Shown: piece by piece, positions 35,788-46,140 of the stretch
Position numbering within the stretch: position 1 is the first letter of the stretch
Layout of the letters: each line of letters begins with the position of its first letter
Assembly (NCBI GenBank): GCA_947501105.1
Contig: CANMUP010000004.1
Location: 62,001-126,000, forward strand
Source: an uncultured Flaviramulus sp.
GTDB lineage: Bacteria > Bacteroidota > Bacteroidia > Flavobacteriales > Flavobacteriaceae
Reading direction: 5' to 3'
Length of the DNA stretch: 64,000 nt
The notes under the pieces: generated by a model
Seen by the model: the letters and a program-made list of their open reading frames with translations, nothing else
Told to the model about the DNA's origin: nothing
The model's database searches: none
Program-made: the position numbers and the translations under genes

Positions 35788-36186
35788 AATAGAATAGTTT
35801 AATTTTTTATTAAGATAATAAATATTCTATTATAGTATAAATTTAACTTTTACTACCTGTTTAAGTGCACTAAAAAAACTCAAAAAACAAAAGGTGCATT
35901 TCGTCGATAAAAGTGTCGTTTTTCTATGTTTTTTGCCGTTAATCTATTCGTCGATTTTTTCATAAATATTTAGTGTTCTTTTTATCTAATTTTTTGGTAT
36001 TAAAACGCAGAAATTAGCTTTATGCATGTCTTTTTACAACTTTTGTTTGGTAAAGCTATTAGTATTCAACATTTGAAGGCTATTAAAAACTAACAAATAT
36101 TACAGCTTAATAGAGTAATCTTTATTTCCCTCAGAATAAGGCATCTTTATATCATTGCTTTGTTATTGGTGTAATTTAGATATTGT
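35788..36186. other. 399-bp intergenic region with TTCGTCGAT repeats
   Basis: This is the divergent spacer between the small membrane protein and the TPR histidine kinase genes. No coding frame is visible. It contains two copies of TTCGTCGAT at 35900-35908 and 35947-35955, 47 bases apart, the first followed by a related GTGTCG. The repeats are more GC-rich than the surroundings. A TAATTTAG stretch about 12 bases before the kinase start may be a weak -7 element. Confidence 0.5.
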
Positions 36187-38262
36187 ATGAGGAAAATAAT
36201 TACGTTAATTATATTTTTATCTGTATGCTCTGGGTTTGCTCAAACTGAAGAGATAGATAGTCTTTCCATACAATTAGCTTATGAGAACCAAGATAGCTTA
36301 AAAGTAGATACTTCTCTTAAACTCATAAAATCCCTTTACGAGTTAAATGATTATGATAAAGCGATAAAATATATCATACTAAGTGAAAAACTCTCAACTG
36401 ATCTTAACTACCATAAAGGCATTGCCGAAGTAGCATATTATAAAGCCCTAATTTATGCTCAAAAAAATGATTATATAAATGCTGTTAGTGGATACGAAAA
36501 GGCTAAAGCTTTATTTCGTCAATTAAACGATGCGCTTGGGATAGCAAAAGTTAACAATAGCATTGGGTTATTAGAAATTAAACGTGGAAATTATGCTAAA
36601 GGGTTACAATACTCTTTATCTGCAATAGAAGAATTAGAAAAACGTAATTTCACGAACGAGCTTAAACTTTCATACAGTAATTTAGCCAAAGCTTATTACA
36701 ACATTAATGCTTTTGATAAAGCCGTTGAATACTACCTAAAAGCTTTAGAAATACAAGAACAGTTAAATGATGTAGCTGGTATAAATGAATCTAATAGCTA
36801 TTTAGCTGAATTATATTCTACAAAAAAAGAGCACAGAAAAGCTATTGAATATTATGAAAAAGTGCTAAATAGTGTCGGTACAAATAACGATTCTATTCGT
36901 GGAAGTGTTTTTCCGAAATTAGGAGGTGAATATTTAAAGTTTAATGATTATGAACAGGCCACTAAATATTTAATACAAGGTTATAATTTAAACATAAGAA
37001 GCAAAAATAAGCCTAGTTTATTAACAGTTTTAAACAATCTTGGAGATCTAAACTTACAACAAAGAAGGTTAATTTTAGCCGAAAAACAGCTATTAGAAGC
37101 AGGAGCTATTGCAAAAGAACTTAATAACAAAAATGAGTTATTAAGGCATTATAAATTAATGAAAGCCCTAGACTCGACTAAAAGAAGGTGGGATAGAGTT
37201 GTTGTTTGGCAACGCGAGTATTTTAAATTAAAAAATGAGCTAAACAAAAATAGTATAAGTGTAGATTTAAGCACCAATGAAATTCCTAAACTTGAGTTAG
37301 ATCCTAATTTTGATAAAGAAGTAACAAAGCCCGATAATACTGAAACTGAAACTACAAATACTGTTACTGTTACAGAAAACAAGCAAAAATTTGATAGACT
37401 TAAGTTGATTTTTTATGCACTATTAGCTGCACTAGCTATAGTATCTACTTTTTTAATAATGATTTACTTAAAACGAAACAGTAGTATAAAATACACTCAA
37501 GAGCTTGAGGAAAAAAATATAAAAATTCAATTACAAAATGAAGCTTTTCAAGAACAAACAAAACATCTTGAAAACGTTAATAATGTAAAAGACAAGTTAT
37601 TCTCTATTGTATCTCACGATTTAAAAGATTCGTTATCCTCAATTAATGGTTTTATAGATTTACTAAAAGATGGCTCTCTCTCTCGAGAAGAATTTGATAA
37701 TTTAATTCCTGAGTTAAGCGAAAATGCAAATAGTGCGTCTTTGCTATTGTTTAATTTACTAAACTGGTCTAAATCTCAAATGCATTCGCTAGAGCCTAAA
37801 CCAAGTTTGTTTGATGTACAAGAAGTTTTTGAAGATAAAGTTAAGTTAGTCGAGCAACGTATGGAAAACAAAGGCATTACACTCGTAGATCGTTCGTTAC
37901 GCGATTTTGCATATGCCGATAGAAGTATGTTTGAAATTGTTATCCAAAACTTACTAGCAAATGCCTTGAAGTTTAGTAAAAATGGAGACACCATTACCAT
38001 TTCTAATCATATAAGTAATGGCAGTTGTATTATTAGTGTTGCCGATACTGGTGTTGGTATTTCTAAGCAAAATATAGAAAAGCTTTTTAAGAACAATACT
38101 TTTACTACTATGGGCACAAATAATGAAAAAGGAACAGGGTTGGGTCTTTCTATTTGTAAAGAGTTAATCGAGCTTAACAATGGTAAAATTTGGGTAGAAA
38201 GTACTCAAAATGTTGGTAGTACGTTTTATGTCCAATTACCAAAATCTAAACCATCTACATAG
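36187..38262 (+). CDS. TPR-containing sensor histidine kinase
   Basis: 691 residues. A signal peptide (1-18, ending SGFA) is followed by about seven tetratricopeptide repeats (roughly 40-350; for example AYYNINAFDKAVEYYLKAL) in the periplasm. A Thr/Glu-rich linker and one membrane helix at about 408-430 come next. The cytoplasmic part has a coiled coil, the HisKA box SIVSHDLKDSLSS with His477, and an HATPase domain with NLLANALKF (N box), ADTGVGIS (G1) and GTGLGLSICKEL (G2). No receiver domain and no adjacent response regulator, so its partner is elsewhere. TPR kinases of this type are frequent in Flavobacteriia; the signal is unknown. Confidence 0.93.
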   Translation: MRKIITLIIFLSVCSGFAQTEEIDSLSIQLAYENQDSLKVDTSLKLIKSLYELNDYDKAIKYIILSEKLSTDLNYHKGIAEVAYYKALIYAQKNDYINAVSGYEKAKALFRQLNDALGIAKVNNSIGLLEIKRGNYAKGLQYSLSAIEELEKRNFTNELKLSYSNLAKAYYNINAFDKAVEYYLKALEIQEQLNDVAGINESNSYLAELYSTKKEHRKAIEYYEKVLNSVGTNNDSIRGSVFPKLGGEYLKFNDYEQATKYLIQGYNLNIRSKNKPSLLTVLNNLGDLNLQQRRLILAEKQLLEAGAIAKELNNKNELLRHYKLMKALDSTKRRWDRVVVWQREYFKLKNELNKNSISVDLSTNEIPKLELDPNFDKEVTKPDNTETETTNTVTVTENKQKFDRLKLIFYALLAALAIVSTFLIMIYLKRNSSIKYTQELEEKNIKIQLQNEAFQEQTKHLENVNNVKDKLFSIVSHDLKDSLSSINGFIDLLKDGSLSREEFDNLIPELSENANSASLLLFNLLNWSKSQMHSLEPKPSLFDVQEVFEDKVKLVEQRMENKGITLVDRSLRDFAYADRSMFEIVIQNLLANALKFSKNGDTITISNHISNGSCIISVADTGVGISKQNIEKLFKNNTFTTMGTNNEKGTGLGLSICKELIELNNGKIWVESTQNVGSTFYVQLPKSKPST

Positions 38263-38291
38263 AGTTTTAAGTTAAGCCTTTTTATGTATTT

Positions 38292-38375
38292 GGGCGTTAC
38301 CTAAAGGTCGGGCTTTCCGTTACAATCTTTTTGCTCGTGCCTCACAAAAAGGATTTCCTCTGCAATCCCTAACGC
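38292..38375. repeat. REP-like palindromic intergenic element
   Basis: An 84-base element of distinctly higher GC than its flanks, in the convergent gap between the TPR kinase and ctlX. Outer arms GGGCGTTA (38292-38299) and TAACGC (38370-38375) are complementary over six pairs. Inner arms CTTTTTG (38327-38333) and CAAAAAG (38345-38351) close an 11-base loop. Elements of very similar sequence are, from memory, scattered through flavobacterial intergenic regions. It could serve as a bidirectional terminator. It contains no coding frame. Confidence 0.65.
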
Positions 38376-38389
38376 AACCTATTTGCAAG

Positions 38390-39325
38390 TTAATTTTTAG
38401 TCAAAAACACTTCAGCCATCATACAACGGGCACTACCTCCACCACAAGCCTCAATAGTATCTAAAGAACTAGACAGTATTTTAGAGTGCTTTTCTAGCCT
38501 TTCAATTTGAGATGTAGTTAACGAATCGTATGCAGCCTGACTCATTATTAAATACAATTCATCATTAATTCCTTTTACCTGTAGCATATTACCAGCAAAA
38601 TTGTTAACCTGAGCTTCGGTAATGTCTATAACCTCTTTATGGTTTTCTTTTAAATGATTGATAACATTTTTACGTTCTTTTTTATCATCAATGCTATCTA
38701 AACAAATAACTGCAAAAGTTTCACCTAAACACATCATAACATTAGTATGATAAATAGCCATACGATCACCATTGACTGTTTGATTCGCCGTAAAAACAAC
38801 TGGTGTATATTCAAAATCTTCGCAAAATTCGATAAATAAATCTTCATCAGCACGAGGTGATAGAGCACAATATGCTTTTCTGTTTACTCGATCTAACAAC
38901 AAACTTCCTGTGCCCTCTAGAAACACACCTTCATCTTCAGCACTTGTATAATCGACTATTAGGTTAATTAAAAAGCCTTCTTCTTCTAACTGAATCAAAA
39001 TGTCTTCACGCCGTTCTAAACGTCTGTTTTCAGCAAACATAGGATATAAACCAACATTTCCATTTTCGTGAAACGATATCCAGTTGTTAGGAAAAATAGA
39101 ATCTGGTGTATCAAATTCTTTAGTATCATTTACAACCACCACATTTACACCAATACTCCGTAGTTTTTCAACATATGCATCAAACTCTTGTTGTGCTTTT
39201 GTGTTAACCGTTTCTGGCAATAAATTATCAATTACTTTTTGGTAATAATTGTTTACAGCTGTTTGCTCATTCATCCTAAAGTTTATAGGGCGAATCATTA
39301 ATATGGTATTTGTTGTTTGTTGCAT
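38390..39325 (-). CDS. ctlX: Citrulline hydrolase CtlX (guanidine-modifying superfamily)
   Basis: 311 residues. The N-terminus ILMIRPINFRMNEQTAVNN, the PDSIFPNNWISFH block with the substrate Asp, and the C-terminal GGGSARCMMAEVFL with the catalytic Cys301 follow the CtlX family, relatives of arginine deiminase described from Francisella. It would hydrolyse citrulline or a similar ureido or guanidino compound. A second amidinotransferase-fold gene lies 1.6 kb upstream on the same strand, separated by a sulfatase gene. Confidence 0.88.
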   Translation of the reverse strand: MQQTTNTILMIRPINFRMNEQTAVNNYYQKVIDNLLPETVNTKAQQEFDAYVEKLRSIGVNVVVVNDTKEFDTPDSIFPNNWISFHENGNVGLYPMFAENRRLERREDILIQLEEEGFLINLIVDYTSAEDEGVFLEGTGSLLLDRVNRKAYCALSPRADEDLFIEFCEDFEYTPVVFTANQTVNGDRMAIYHTNVMMCLGETFAVICLDSIDDKKERKNVINHLKENHKEVIDITEAQVNNFAGNMLQVKGINDELYLIMSQAAYDSLTTSQIERLEKHSKILSSSLDTIEACGGGSARCMMAEVFLTKN

Positions 39326-39344
39326 TTGTTAAAAAATTTCGTTA

Positions 39345-39352
39345 CAAAAGTA
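39345..39352 (-). promoter_or_regulatory. -7 promoter element of ctlX
   Basis: TACTTTTG on the minus strand fits TAnnTTTG and ends 20 bases before the ctlX ATG. No -33 TTG is apparent. Confidence 0.45.
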
Positions 39353-39469
39353 TAACTATTTCTAGTTAAAATATAGTTTCAAAATTCATTTTTTAAGATT
39401 CAAAATAAACTTTATAAAAAAAAAGATAACTTAGCTTCATAACTAATACTATCAAACATTTAGCATATT

Positions 39470-40933
39470 ATGTTAAAGCCTTTATCATTCCTTTTCAAAA
39501 CAAATACTATAAACAATTTAATAAGGCTTTTACTTATTTTTATGTTAATAGTTGTAGTGACTTCTTGTAGTAAGACTCCTAAAAGCCCAAATATTATACT
39601 AATCATGACAGATGATCAAGGTTGGTATGATGTTGGTTTTAATGGTAATACAGAAATAAAAACCCCTTGGTTAGATTCATTAGCGTCAAATGGAGTTGTT
39701 TTTGATAGGTTTTATTCTGCTTCGGCAGTGTGCTCTCCAACTAGAGCTAGTTTAATTACGGGAAGAAACCCATTAAGAATGAATATCCCATATGCCAATT
39801 CTGGGCACATGAAAAGTGAGGAAATTACAATCCCAGAAATTCTAAAAAAGCAAGGATACACAACGGGGCATTTTGGTAAATGGCACTTAGGAACATTAAC
39901 AAAAGATGAGCTTGATGCTAACAGAGGAGGAAAAGAACAGTTTATAAGTGATTATACTATCCCATCTGAACACGGTTATGATAATTTCTTTTGTACCGAA
40001 TCTAAAGTCCCAACGTTTGACCCTATGATTTATCCAACTTCATTTATTAATGGAGAAAGCAAACGCTATGGATGGAGAGCTATAAAAGACAATGATTCAG
40101 TAAGCCTATACGGTACTTCATATTGGAAAGATTTAAATCAAAAAGAAACTACCAACTTAAAAGGTGATGATTCTCGCATTATAATGGATAGAGTTGTTCC
40201 TTTCATAAAAAAAGCTAATCAAAAAAAACAACCATTTTTTACAACAATTTGGTTTCACACACCTCATTTACCAGTGGTTAGCGATAGTCTTCATCGTTCT
40301 TATTATAATGGTATGGATTTAACTAAACAAATTTATTATGGAACTCTTACTGCTTTAGATAAACAAATTGGAAGGTTATGGGAAACATTAGAAAATTCTG
40401 GTATCGATGAAGAAACCATCATATTTTTCTGTAGCGATAATGGTCCCGAAAATAAAACTCCTGGGAGTGCTGGAATCTTTAGAAATCGAAAAAGAAGTCT
40501 TTACGAAGGTGGTGTTAGAGTACCTGCGTTTGTAATATGGAAGAATACAATTGAAGGAGGCAAAAGAATAGATTTCCCATCTGTTACAAGTGATTATCTT
40601 CCCACAATACTTGATATTTTAAATATTGAATATTCAAATGACAGACCTATTGATGGTATTAGTTTATTTAATGCTATTAAAGGAATTGATAAAGAAAGAA
40701 CAAAGCCTATTGGATTTATATGTGATCCAAAAATATCTTGGGTAACTAATCAATATAAATTGATTGGCGATAAAAAAGGGGAGGAATTTGAGCTTTATGA
40801 TTTAATAAATGACAAATCAGAAAAAAAGGATATAAGTAAAAAACACCCTGAGTTAGTAAATAAATTAAAAACAGATTTAAATATATGGCGAAAATCGGTT
40901 GAAAACAGTAATGCTGGAACAGATTATAATTAA
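39470..40933 (+). CDS. Arylsulfatase, formylglycine-type, lipoprotein
   Basis: 487 residues. A long N-terminus ends in a lipoprotein signal with VVTSC and Cys33 as the acylation site, placing the enzyme at the envelope. The sulfatase domain has NIILIMTDDQGWYDVGF (metal Asp pair), CSPTRASLITGR at 88-99 with Cys88 as the formylglycine precursor, GKWHLG, and FFCSDNGPE with further metal ligands. Activity needs a maturase encoded elsewhere. The substrate is unknown, perhaps a sulfated polysaccharide. The gene sits on the opposite strand between two citrulline/arginine-type hydrolase genes and overlaps the 3' end of one by four bases. Confidence 0.92.
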   Translation: MLKPLSFLFKTNTINNLIRLLLIFMLIVVVTSCSKTPKSPNIILIMTDDQGWYDVGFNGNTEIKTPWLDSLASNGVVFDRFYSASAVCSPTRASLITGRNPLRMNIPYANSGHMKSEEITIPEILKKQGYTTGHFGKWHLGTLTKDELDANRGGKEQFISDYTIPSEHGYDNFFCTESKVPTFDPMIYPTSFINGESKRYGWRAIKDNDSVSLYGTSYWKDLNQKETTNLKGDDSRIIMDRVVPFIKKANQKKQPFFTTIWFHTPHLPVVSDSLHRSYYNGMDLTKQIYYGTLTALDKQIGRLWETLENSGIDEETIIFFCSDNGPENKTPGSAGIFRNRKRSLYEGGVRVPAFVIWKNTIEGGKRIDFPSVTSDYLPTILDILNIEYSNDRPIDGISLFNAIKGIDKERTKPIGFICDPKISWVTNQYKLIGDKKGEEFELYDLINDKSEKKDISKKHPELVNKLKTDLNIWRKSVENSNAGTDYN

Positions 40934-41844
40934 TCTCTAATTAAAGGCATAGTCGAGCACCTTAACAACCCTTCTTGCTTAGCTATTTCAGCATAAGGCA
41001 CTTCTTCAACTATAAATCCTTGTTCGCGCAACCATGTATTTAAGCGTGTAAAGTTTTGTTCGGAAATAATAACATCTTCAGAAATTGAAAACACATTACT
41101 ATTCATATTATACATTTCGTCTTTTGTAATTTCAAAAACATTGTCTTTCCCGAAAAAGTTAAGCAACCATTGATATTCACTTTCTACTAAAAATCCGTTT
41201 TTATGAAGTATTGCTTTATCTTTACCTATAGGTTGAAAACAACAATCTAGATGTAGTGCATTATCTTTAGCCTTAGTATTAGATTTTCTTAACTCAAAAG
41301 CTTTAACTATTTTTTCTGGAAACAATTCTTGTATAGCTATTACTGCATCTGTATTTGTTCGAGCTGTTATATAATCTGGGTAATCATCCCCTGAATAGGT
41401 ACCAATAAAAATATAATTGTTCCAAGGCATAACATCTCCACCTTCAACATGGCACTCTTCTGGTAAAATGATTCTGTTATTGGTTTCAACTTGATTCCAA
41501 ATATAATTTATAGCTTCAACCTCTTCTTCTCTGTTAGGAAGAATATTAGCTCTAATCATTTTATCTTCAATAACAAAAGCTATATCTCGCGAAAATATTT
41601 GATTACAATCTTTTATAACTTCAGGTCTATATACCTTAACATCATACTTTTTAAAAACCGCAGCAACAGCTTCCATTTCTTGCATCATATCTTCTTCATT
41701 AGGATATGTTCCTGCTATAACATGCTCAATGCTTTTAGGGTCGTAACAATCTTCTACTTTTGGTGTTGGACCATTACTTTCTGCTGTACCTAAAACAACC
41801 GCCCTTAAGCGAGAGGTTTCATTTTTAATATTTAATTTTAACAT
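40930..41844 (-). CDS. DDAH/arginine-deiminase-like amidinotransferase-fold hydrolase
   Basis: 304 residues of the guanidine-modifying superfamily. The segment QIFSRDIAFVIEDKMI (substrate-binding Asp), EECHVEGGDVMPW, the central His in LHLDCCFQPIGKDKAI and the C-terminal LLRCSTMPLIRD with Cys296 form the usual Cys-His-Glu triad. Likely substrates are dimethylarginine or arginine; the choice cannot be read from sequence. With ctlX it would turn arginine-type compounds into ornithine through citrulline. gltA is upstream with its own terminator between. Confidence 0.85.
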   Translation of the reverse strand: MLKLNIKNETSRLRAVVLGTAESNGPTPKVEDCYDPKSIEHVIAGTYPNEEDMMQEMEAVAAVFKKYDVKVYRPEVIKDCNQIFSRDIAFVIEDKMIRANILPNREEEVEAINYIWNQVETNNRIILPEECHVEGGDVMPWNNYIFIGTYSGDDYPDYITARTNTDAVIAIQELFPEKIVKAFELRKSNTKAKDNALHLDCCFQPIGKDKAILHKNGFLVESEYQWLLNFFGKDNVFEITKDEMYNMNSNVFSISEDVIISEQNFTRLNTWLREQGFIVEEVPYAEIAKQEGLLRCSTMPLIRD

Positions 41845-41940
41845 GCGACAAACGTAAAAAATATATTCTTTTTTTTAGAAATTATTAATAATAATATTTA
41901 ATTACCATTAATTCATTAAAAACGAGCAAATATAAAATAA

Positions 41941-41967
41941 AAAAGCTTCATAAAATATGAAGCTTTT
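41941..41967 (-). terminator. Terminator of gltA
   Basis: A perfect 11-bp stem (AAAAGCTTCAT paired with ATGAAGCTTTT) around a five-base loop, 22 bases after the gltA stop. The A/T-flanked stem can end transcription in either direction. Confidence 0.88.
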
Positions 41968-41988
41968 GATTTGTTAGATAATTAAATA

Positions 41989-43275
41989 CTATCTTTTTTC
42001 TATCTTTTTAAAAGGTCTTAACGTTTCTCCAACATATAACTGTCTTGGTCTACCAATTGGCTCTTTTCTTAATCTCATTTCACGCCATTGTGCTATCCAA
42101 CCTGGTAATCGTCCTAATGCAAACATTACAGTAAACATATCCGTTGGAATGCCCATAGCTCTATAAATTATACCTGAATAAAAATCTACGTTAGGGTATA
42201 ATTTACGCTTTACAAAATAATCGTCGTTTAATGCTTCTTGCTCTAACCCTTTTGCAATTTCTAAAATTGGGTCATCTACACCTAAATCGGCTAATACTTC
42301 ATCTGCAGCTTTTTTAATAATTCTTGCACGAGGATCGAAGTTTTTATATACACGATGACCAAAGCCCATTAATCTAAACGGATCGTTTTTATCTTTAGCT
42401 TTTGCCATATATTTTTTAGTATCTCCTCCATCTTCTCTTATGGCTTCAAGCATTTCTAATACAGCTTGATTTGCACCACCGTGAAGTGGACCCCAAAGTG
42501 CAGAGATTCCAGCAGATAATGAAGCAAATAATCCTGCATGAGACGATCCTACAATTCTAACTGTAGAAGTAGAGCAGTTTTGTTCATGGTCTGCGTGAAG
42601 AATCAGTAACTTATCTAAAGCATCTACTATTATTTTATTTTGGACATAATCCTCATTAGGTTGCTTAAACATCATTTTTAAAACGTTTTCTACATAACCA
42701 AGAGAATTAGATCCATAATCTAAAGGAAGCCCTTGTTTCTTACGCATAGTCCAAGCGACTAACACAGGGAATTTTCCTAGTATTTTTACAACAGAATTGT
42801 ACATGTCTGCCTCAGAGTCAACATTTACTGATGAAGGGTTAAAAGCAGTTAAAGCACTTGTAAGTGATGATAAGACTCCCATTGGGTGAGCCGACTTAGG
42901 AAATGCATCAATAATTTTTCTTACATCATCATCTACAATAGATTTTGACTTAATGTCTGCATGAAATTTATCGTGCTGCTCTTTTGTAGGTAGCTCCCCA
43001 AATATTAATAAATAAGCAACTTCTAAAAAATCTGCTTTTTCTGCTAATTCTTCAATGCTATAACCTCTATATCTTAAAATACCTTTTTCACCATCTAAGA
43101 ACGTAATTTCGCTTTCACAAGAACCCGTATTTTTATAACCAGCATCTATAGTTGTAACACCGCCTGTAACACCTCTTAATGATTTAATATCTATTGCAAC
43201 TTCATTTTCTGTTCCAACAATTATTGGAAAATCGTGCTTGTTACCGTTAACTTCTAACGTAGCTTTATCTGACAT
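41989..43275 (-). CDS. gltA: Citrate synthase
   Basis: 428 residues, the large hexameric bacterial type. An N-terminal beta domain (1-60) precedes the helical body. Catalytic His residues are in LHADHEQNCSTSTVR and GPLHGGANQAVLEML, and the catalytic Asp is near the C-terminus in NVDFYSGIIYRAMGIP. The GFGHRVYKNFDPRA stretch binds citrate. It condenses acetyl-CoA and oxaloacetate, the entry step of the TCA cycle. Own terminator, so probably monocistronic. Confidence 0.97.
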   Translation of the reverse strand: MSDKATLEVNGNKHDFPIIVGTENEVAIDIKSLRGVTGGVTTIDAGYKNTGSCESEITFLDGEKGILRYRGYSIEELAEKADFLEVAYLLIFGELPTKEQHDKFHADIKSKSIVDDDVRKIIDAFPKSAHPMGVLSSLTSALTAFNPSSVNVDSEADMYNSVVKILGKFPVLVAWTMRKKQGLPLDYGSNSLGYVENVLKMMFKQPNEDYVQNKIIVDALDKLLILHADHEQNCSTSTVRIVGSSHAGLFASLSAGISALWGPLHGGANQAVLEMLEAIREDGGDTKKYMAKAKDKNDPFRLMGFGHRVYKNFDPRARIIKKAADEVLADLGVDDPILEIAKGLEQEALNDDYFVKRKLYPNVDFYSGIIYRAMGIPTDMFTVMFALGRLPGWIAQWREMRLRKEPIGRPRQLYVGETLRPFKKIEKR

Positions 43276-43401
43276 ATAGTAAAATTTTCATTTTGATTTT
43301 TTGTCGAAATCGACCTTACGAATTTACAAAATATCTTACTATTTCTAAAGCTTATAGCTAATGATTTATCTAATTTAAATATTAAAAAAATTGATAGTAT
43401 A

Positions 43402-43438
43402 AAAAAGAGCGATTATTAAAATAATAACCGCTCTTTTT
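43402..43438 (-). terminator. Terminator of eno
   Basis: The arms AAAAAGAGCG and CGCTCTTTTT pair over ten bases, with a partly paired AT-rich inner part. The hairpin starts 19 bases after the enolase stop codon on the minus strand. Confidence 0.87.
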
Positions 43439-43457
43439 ACAAAATTTTAAAATTCAC

Positions 43458-44771
<1,314 letters not shown>

Positions 44772-44781
44772 TTAATTACTT

Positions 44782-44789
44782 CAAATTTA
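44782..44789 (-). promoter_or_regulatory. -7 promoter element of eno
   Basis: TAAATTTG on the minus strand fits TAnnTTTG and ends 31 bases before the enolase ATG. No good -33 TTG at the usual spacing. Confidence 0.45.
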
Positions 44790-44859
44790 CGGCTAAATAT
44801 CGTTTTATTTTAGATGTTTTTGCAGAATTTTATTAAATCACACCTACAACGTTTTAGTA

Positions 44860-44901
44860 AAAATAAACCCAAAAATAGAAATCTATTTTTGGGTTTATTT
44901 T
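44860..44901 (-). terminator. Very long perfect hairpin terminator of carA
   Basis: Two perfectly complementary 20-base arms (44860-44879 and 44882-44901) separated by only two bases, with CCC/GGG in the middle and A/T runs at both ends. It lies four bases beyond the carA stop. Symmetry makes it usable from either strand. Confidence 0.85.
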
Positions 44902-44905
44902 AGTT

Positions 44906-46009
44906 TTATTTTTTTATGTTTTCAATAAACTGATCGAAAAGATACGATGAATCGTGTGGACCAGGGCTTGCTTCTGGGTGATATTGTACCGAAAAGCAAT
45001 TCTTATTTTTCATGGCTAATCCAGCAACTGTATGATCGTTTAAATGCACATGTGTAATCTCTAAATCTGGATGTAATTCAGACTCTTCTCTATTCACAGC
45101 AAAGCCATGGTTTTGTGAAGTAATTTCTCCTTTTCCAGTTTTAAGGTTTTTTACAGGGTGATTAATACCTCTATGTCCATTATGCATTTTATAGGTTGAT
45201 ACACCGTTTGCTAGTGCAATAACTTGGTGTCCTAAACAGATTCCAAATAATGGCAAATCTCTTTTAATAATTTCTTTTGCGACTTCTTGAGCTTCTAACA
45301 AAGGCTCAGGGTCTCCAGGTCCGTTAGACAGGAAATAACCGTCTGGCTTAAAGGCTTCTAAGTCTTCAAATTTTGAGTTGTACGGAAACACTTTTATATA
45401 TGCATCTCTTTGTGCAATATTTCTAAGAATGTTCTTTTTAATTCCTATATCTAAAGCAGCTACTTTATAAGTAGCATTTTCATTCCCAAAATAATATGGT
45501 TTTTTAGTTGATACTTTTGATGCCAACTCTAATCCGTTCATTTCTGGAACCTCACTCAATTGTTTCTTTAAGGCTTCAATATTATCAACATCAGTAGAAA
45601 TAACAGCATTCATAGCACCATGATCTCTTATATAACTTACTAAAGCTCGTGTATCAACATCTGAAATTGCTAGTAGATTATTATCTTCTAAAAAGTCTTC
45701 TAATGATTTATCTGCAATTTCTCTAGAATATTCATAGCTAAAGTTTTTTACTATAAGGCCTGCAATTTTAATCGAATCCGACTCAACTTCATCTTTATTA
45801 GTTCCATAGTTACCAATATGAGCATTGGTAGCTACCATAAGTTGCCCGTAGTATGAAGGATCAGTAAAAATTTCTTGGTAACCTGTCATTCCTGTATTAA
45901 AACATACTTCGCCAAATGCAGTTCCTTGTTTATTACCAACTGCTTTTCCGTAAAAAATAGTGCCATCTGCTAAAAGAACAATGGCTTTTTGTCGTTTTTG
46001 ATATTTCAT
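44906..46009 (-). CDS. carA: Carbamoyl-phosphate synthase small subunit
   Basis: 367 residues. The N-terminal domain starts KAIVLLADGTIFYGKAVG and holds GEVCFNTGMTGYQEI. The class I glutamine amidotransferase domain has LSNGPGDPEP, the nucleophile Cys in FGICLGHQVIALA and the His-Glu pair in VQYHPEASPGPHD. It feeds ammonia to CarB for arginine and pyrimidine synthesis. carB is not next to it. The upstream gap contains a structured stretch, and a terminator separates it from rplQ. Confidence 0.97.
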   Translation of the reverse strand: MKYQKRQKAIVLLADGTIFYGKAVGNKQGTAFGEVCFNTGMTGYQEIFTDPSYYGQLMVATNAHIGNYGTNKDEVESDSIKIAGLIVKNFSYEYSREIADKSLEDFLEDNNLLAISDVDTRALVSYIRDHGAMNAVISTDVDNIEALKKQLSEVPEMNGLELASKVSTKKPYYFGNENATYKVAALDIGIKKNILRNIAQRDAYIKVFPYNSKFEDLEAFKPDGYFLSNGPGDPEPLLEAQEVAKEIIKRDLPLFGICLGHQVIALANGVSTYKMHNGHRGINHPVKNLKTGKGEITSQNHGFAVNREESELHPDLEITHVHLNDHTVAGLAMKNKNCFSVQYHPEASPGPHDSSYLFDQFIENIKK

Positions 46010-46046
46010 GTGTTCATTTATATTCTTATAATATCGTCACATGTAG

Positions 46047-46096
46047 CATCCATATCTTGTTAGTAAATAACTACAAGTATACGTACGTTATGGATG
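46047..46096 (-). promoter_or_regulatory. Structured region upstream of carA
   Basis: Outer arms CATCCATA (46047-46054) and TATGGATG (46089-46096) are fully complementary. A second inner hairpin is formed by CTTG...CAAG and TAGT...ACTA (46056-46077) around a five-base loop. The palindrome ACGTACGT lies next to it. It sits 38 bases before the carA start and may be a leader structure or operator. Confidence 0.45.
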
Positions 46097-46140
46097 TTTC
46101 ATGTTTTCCCTAAAAAAAGTTTCACAAAATTGCATAAAAA

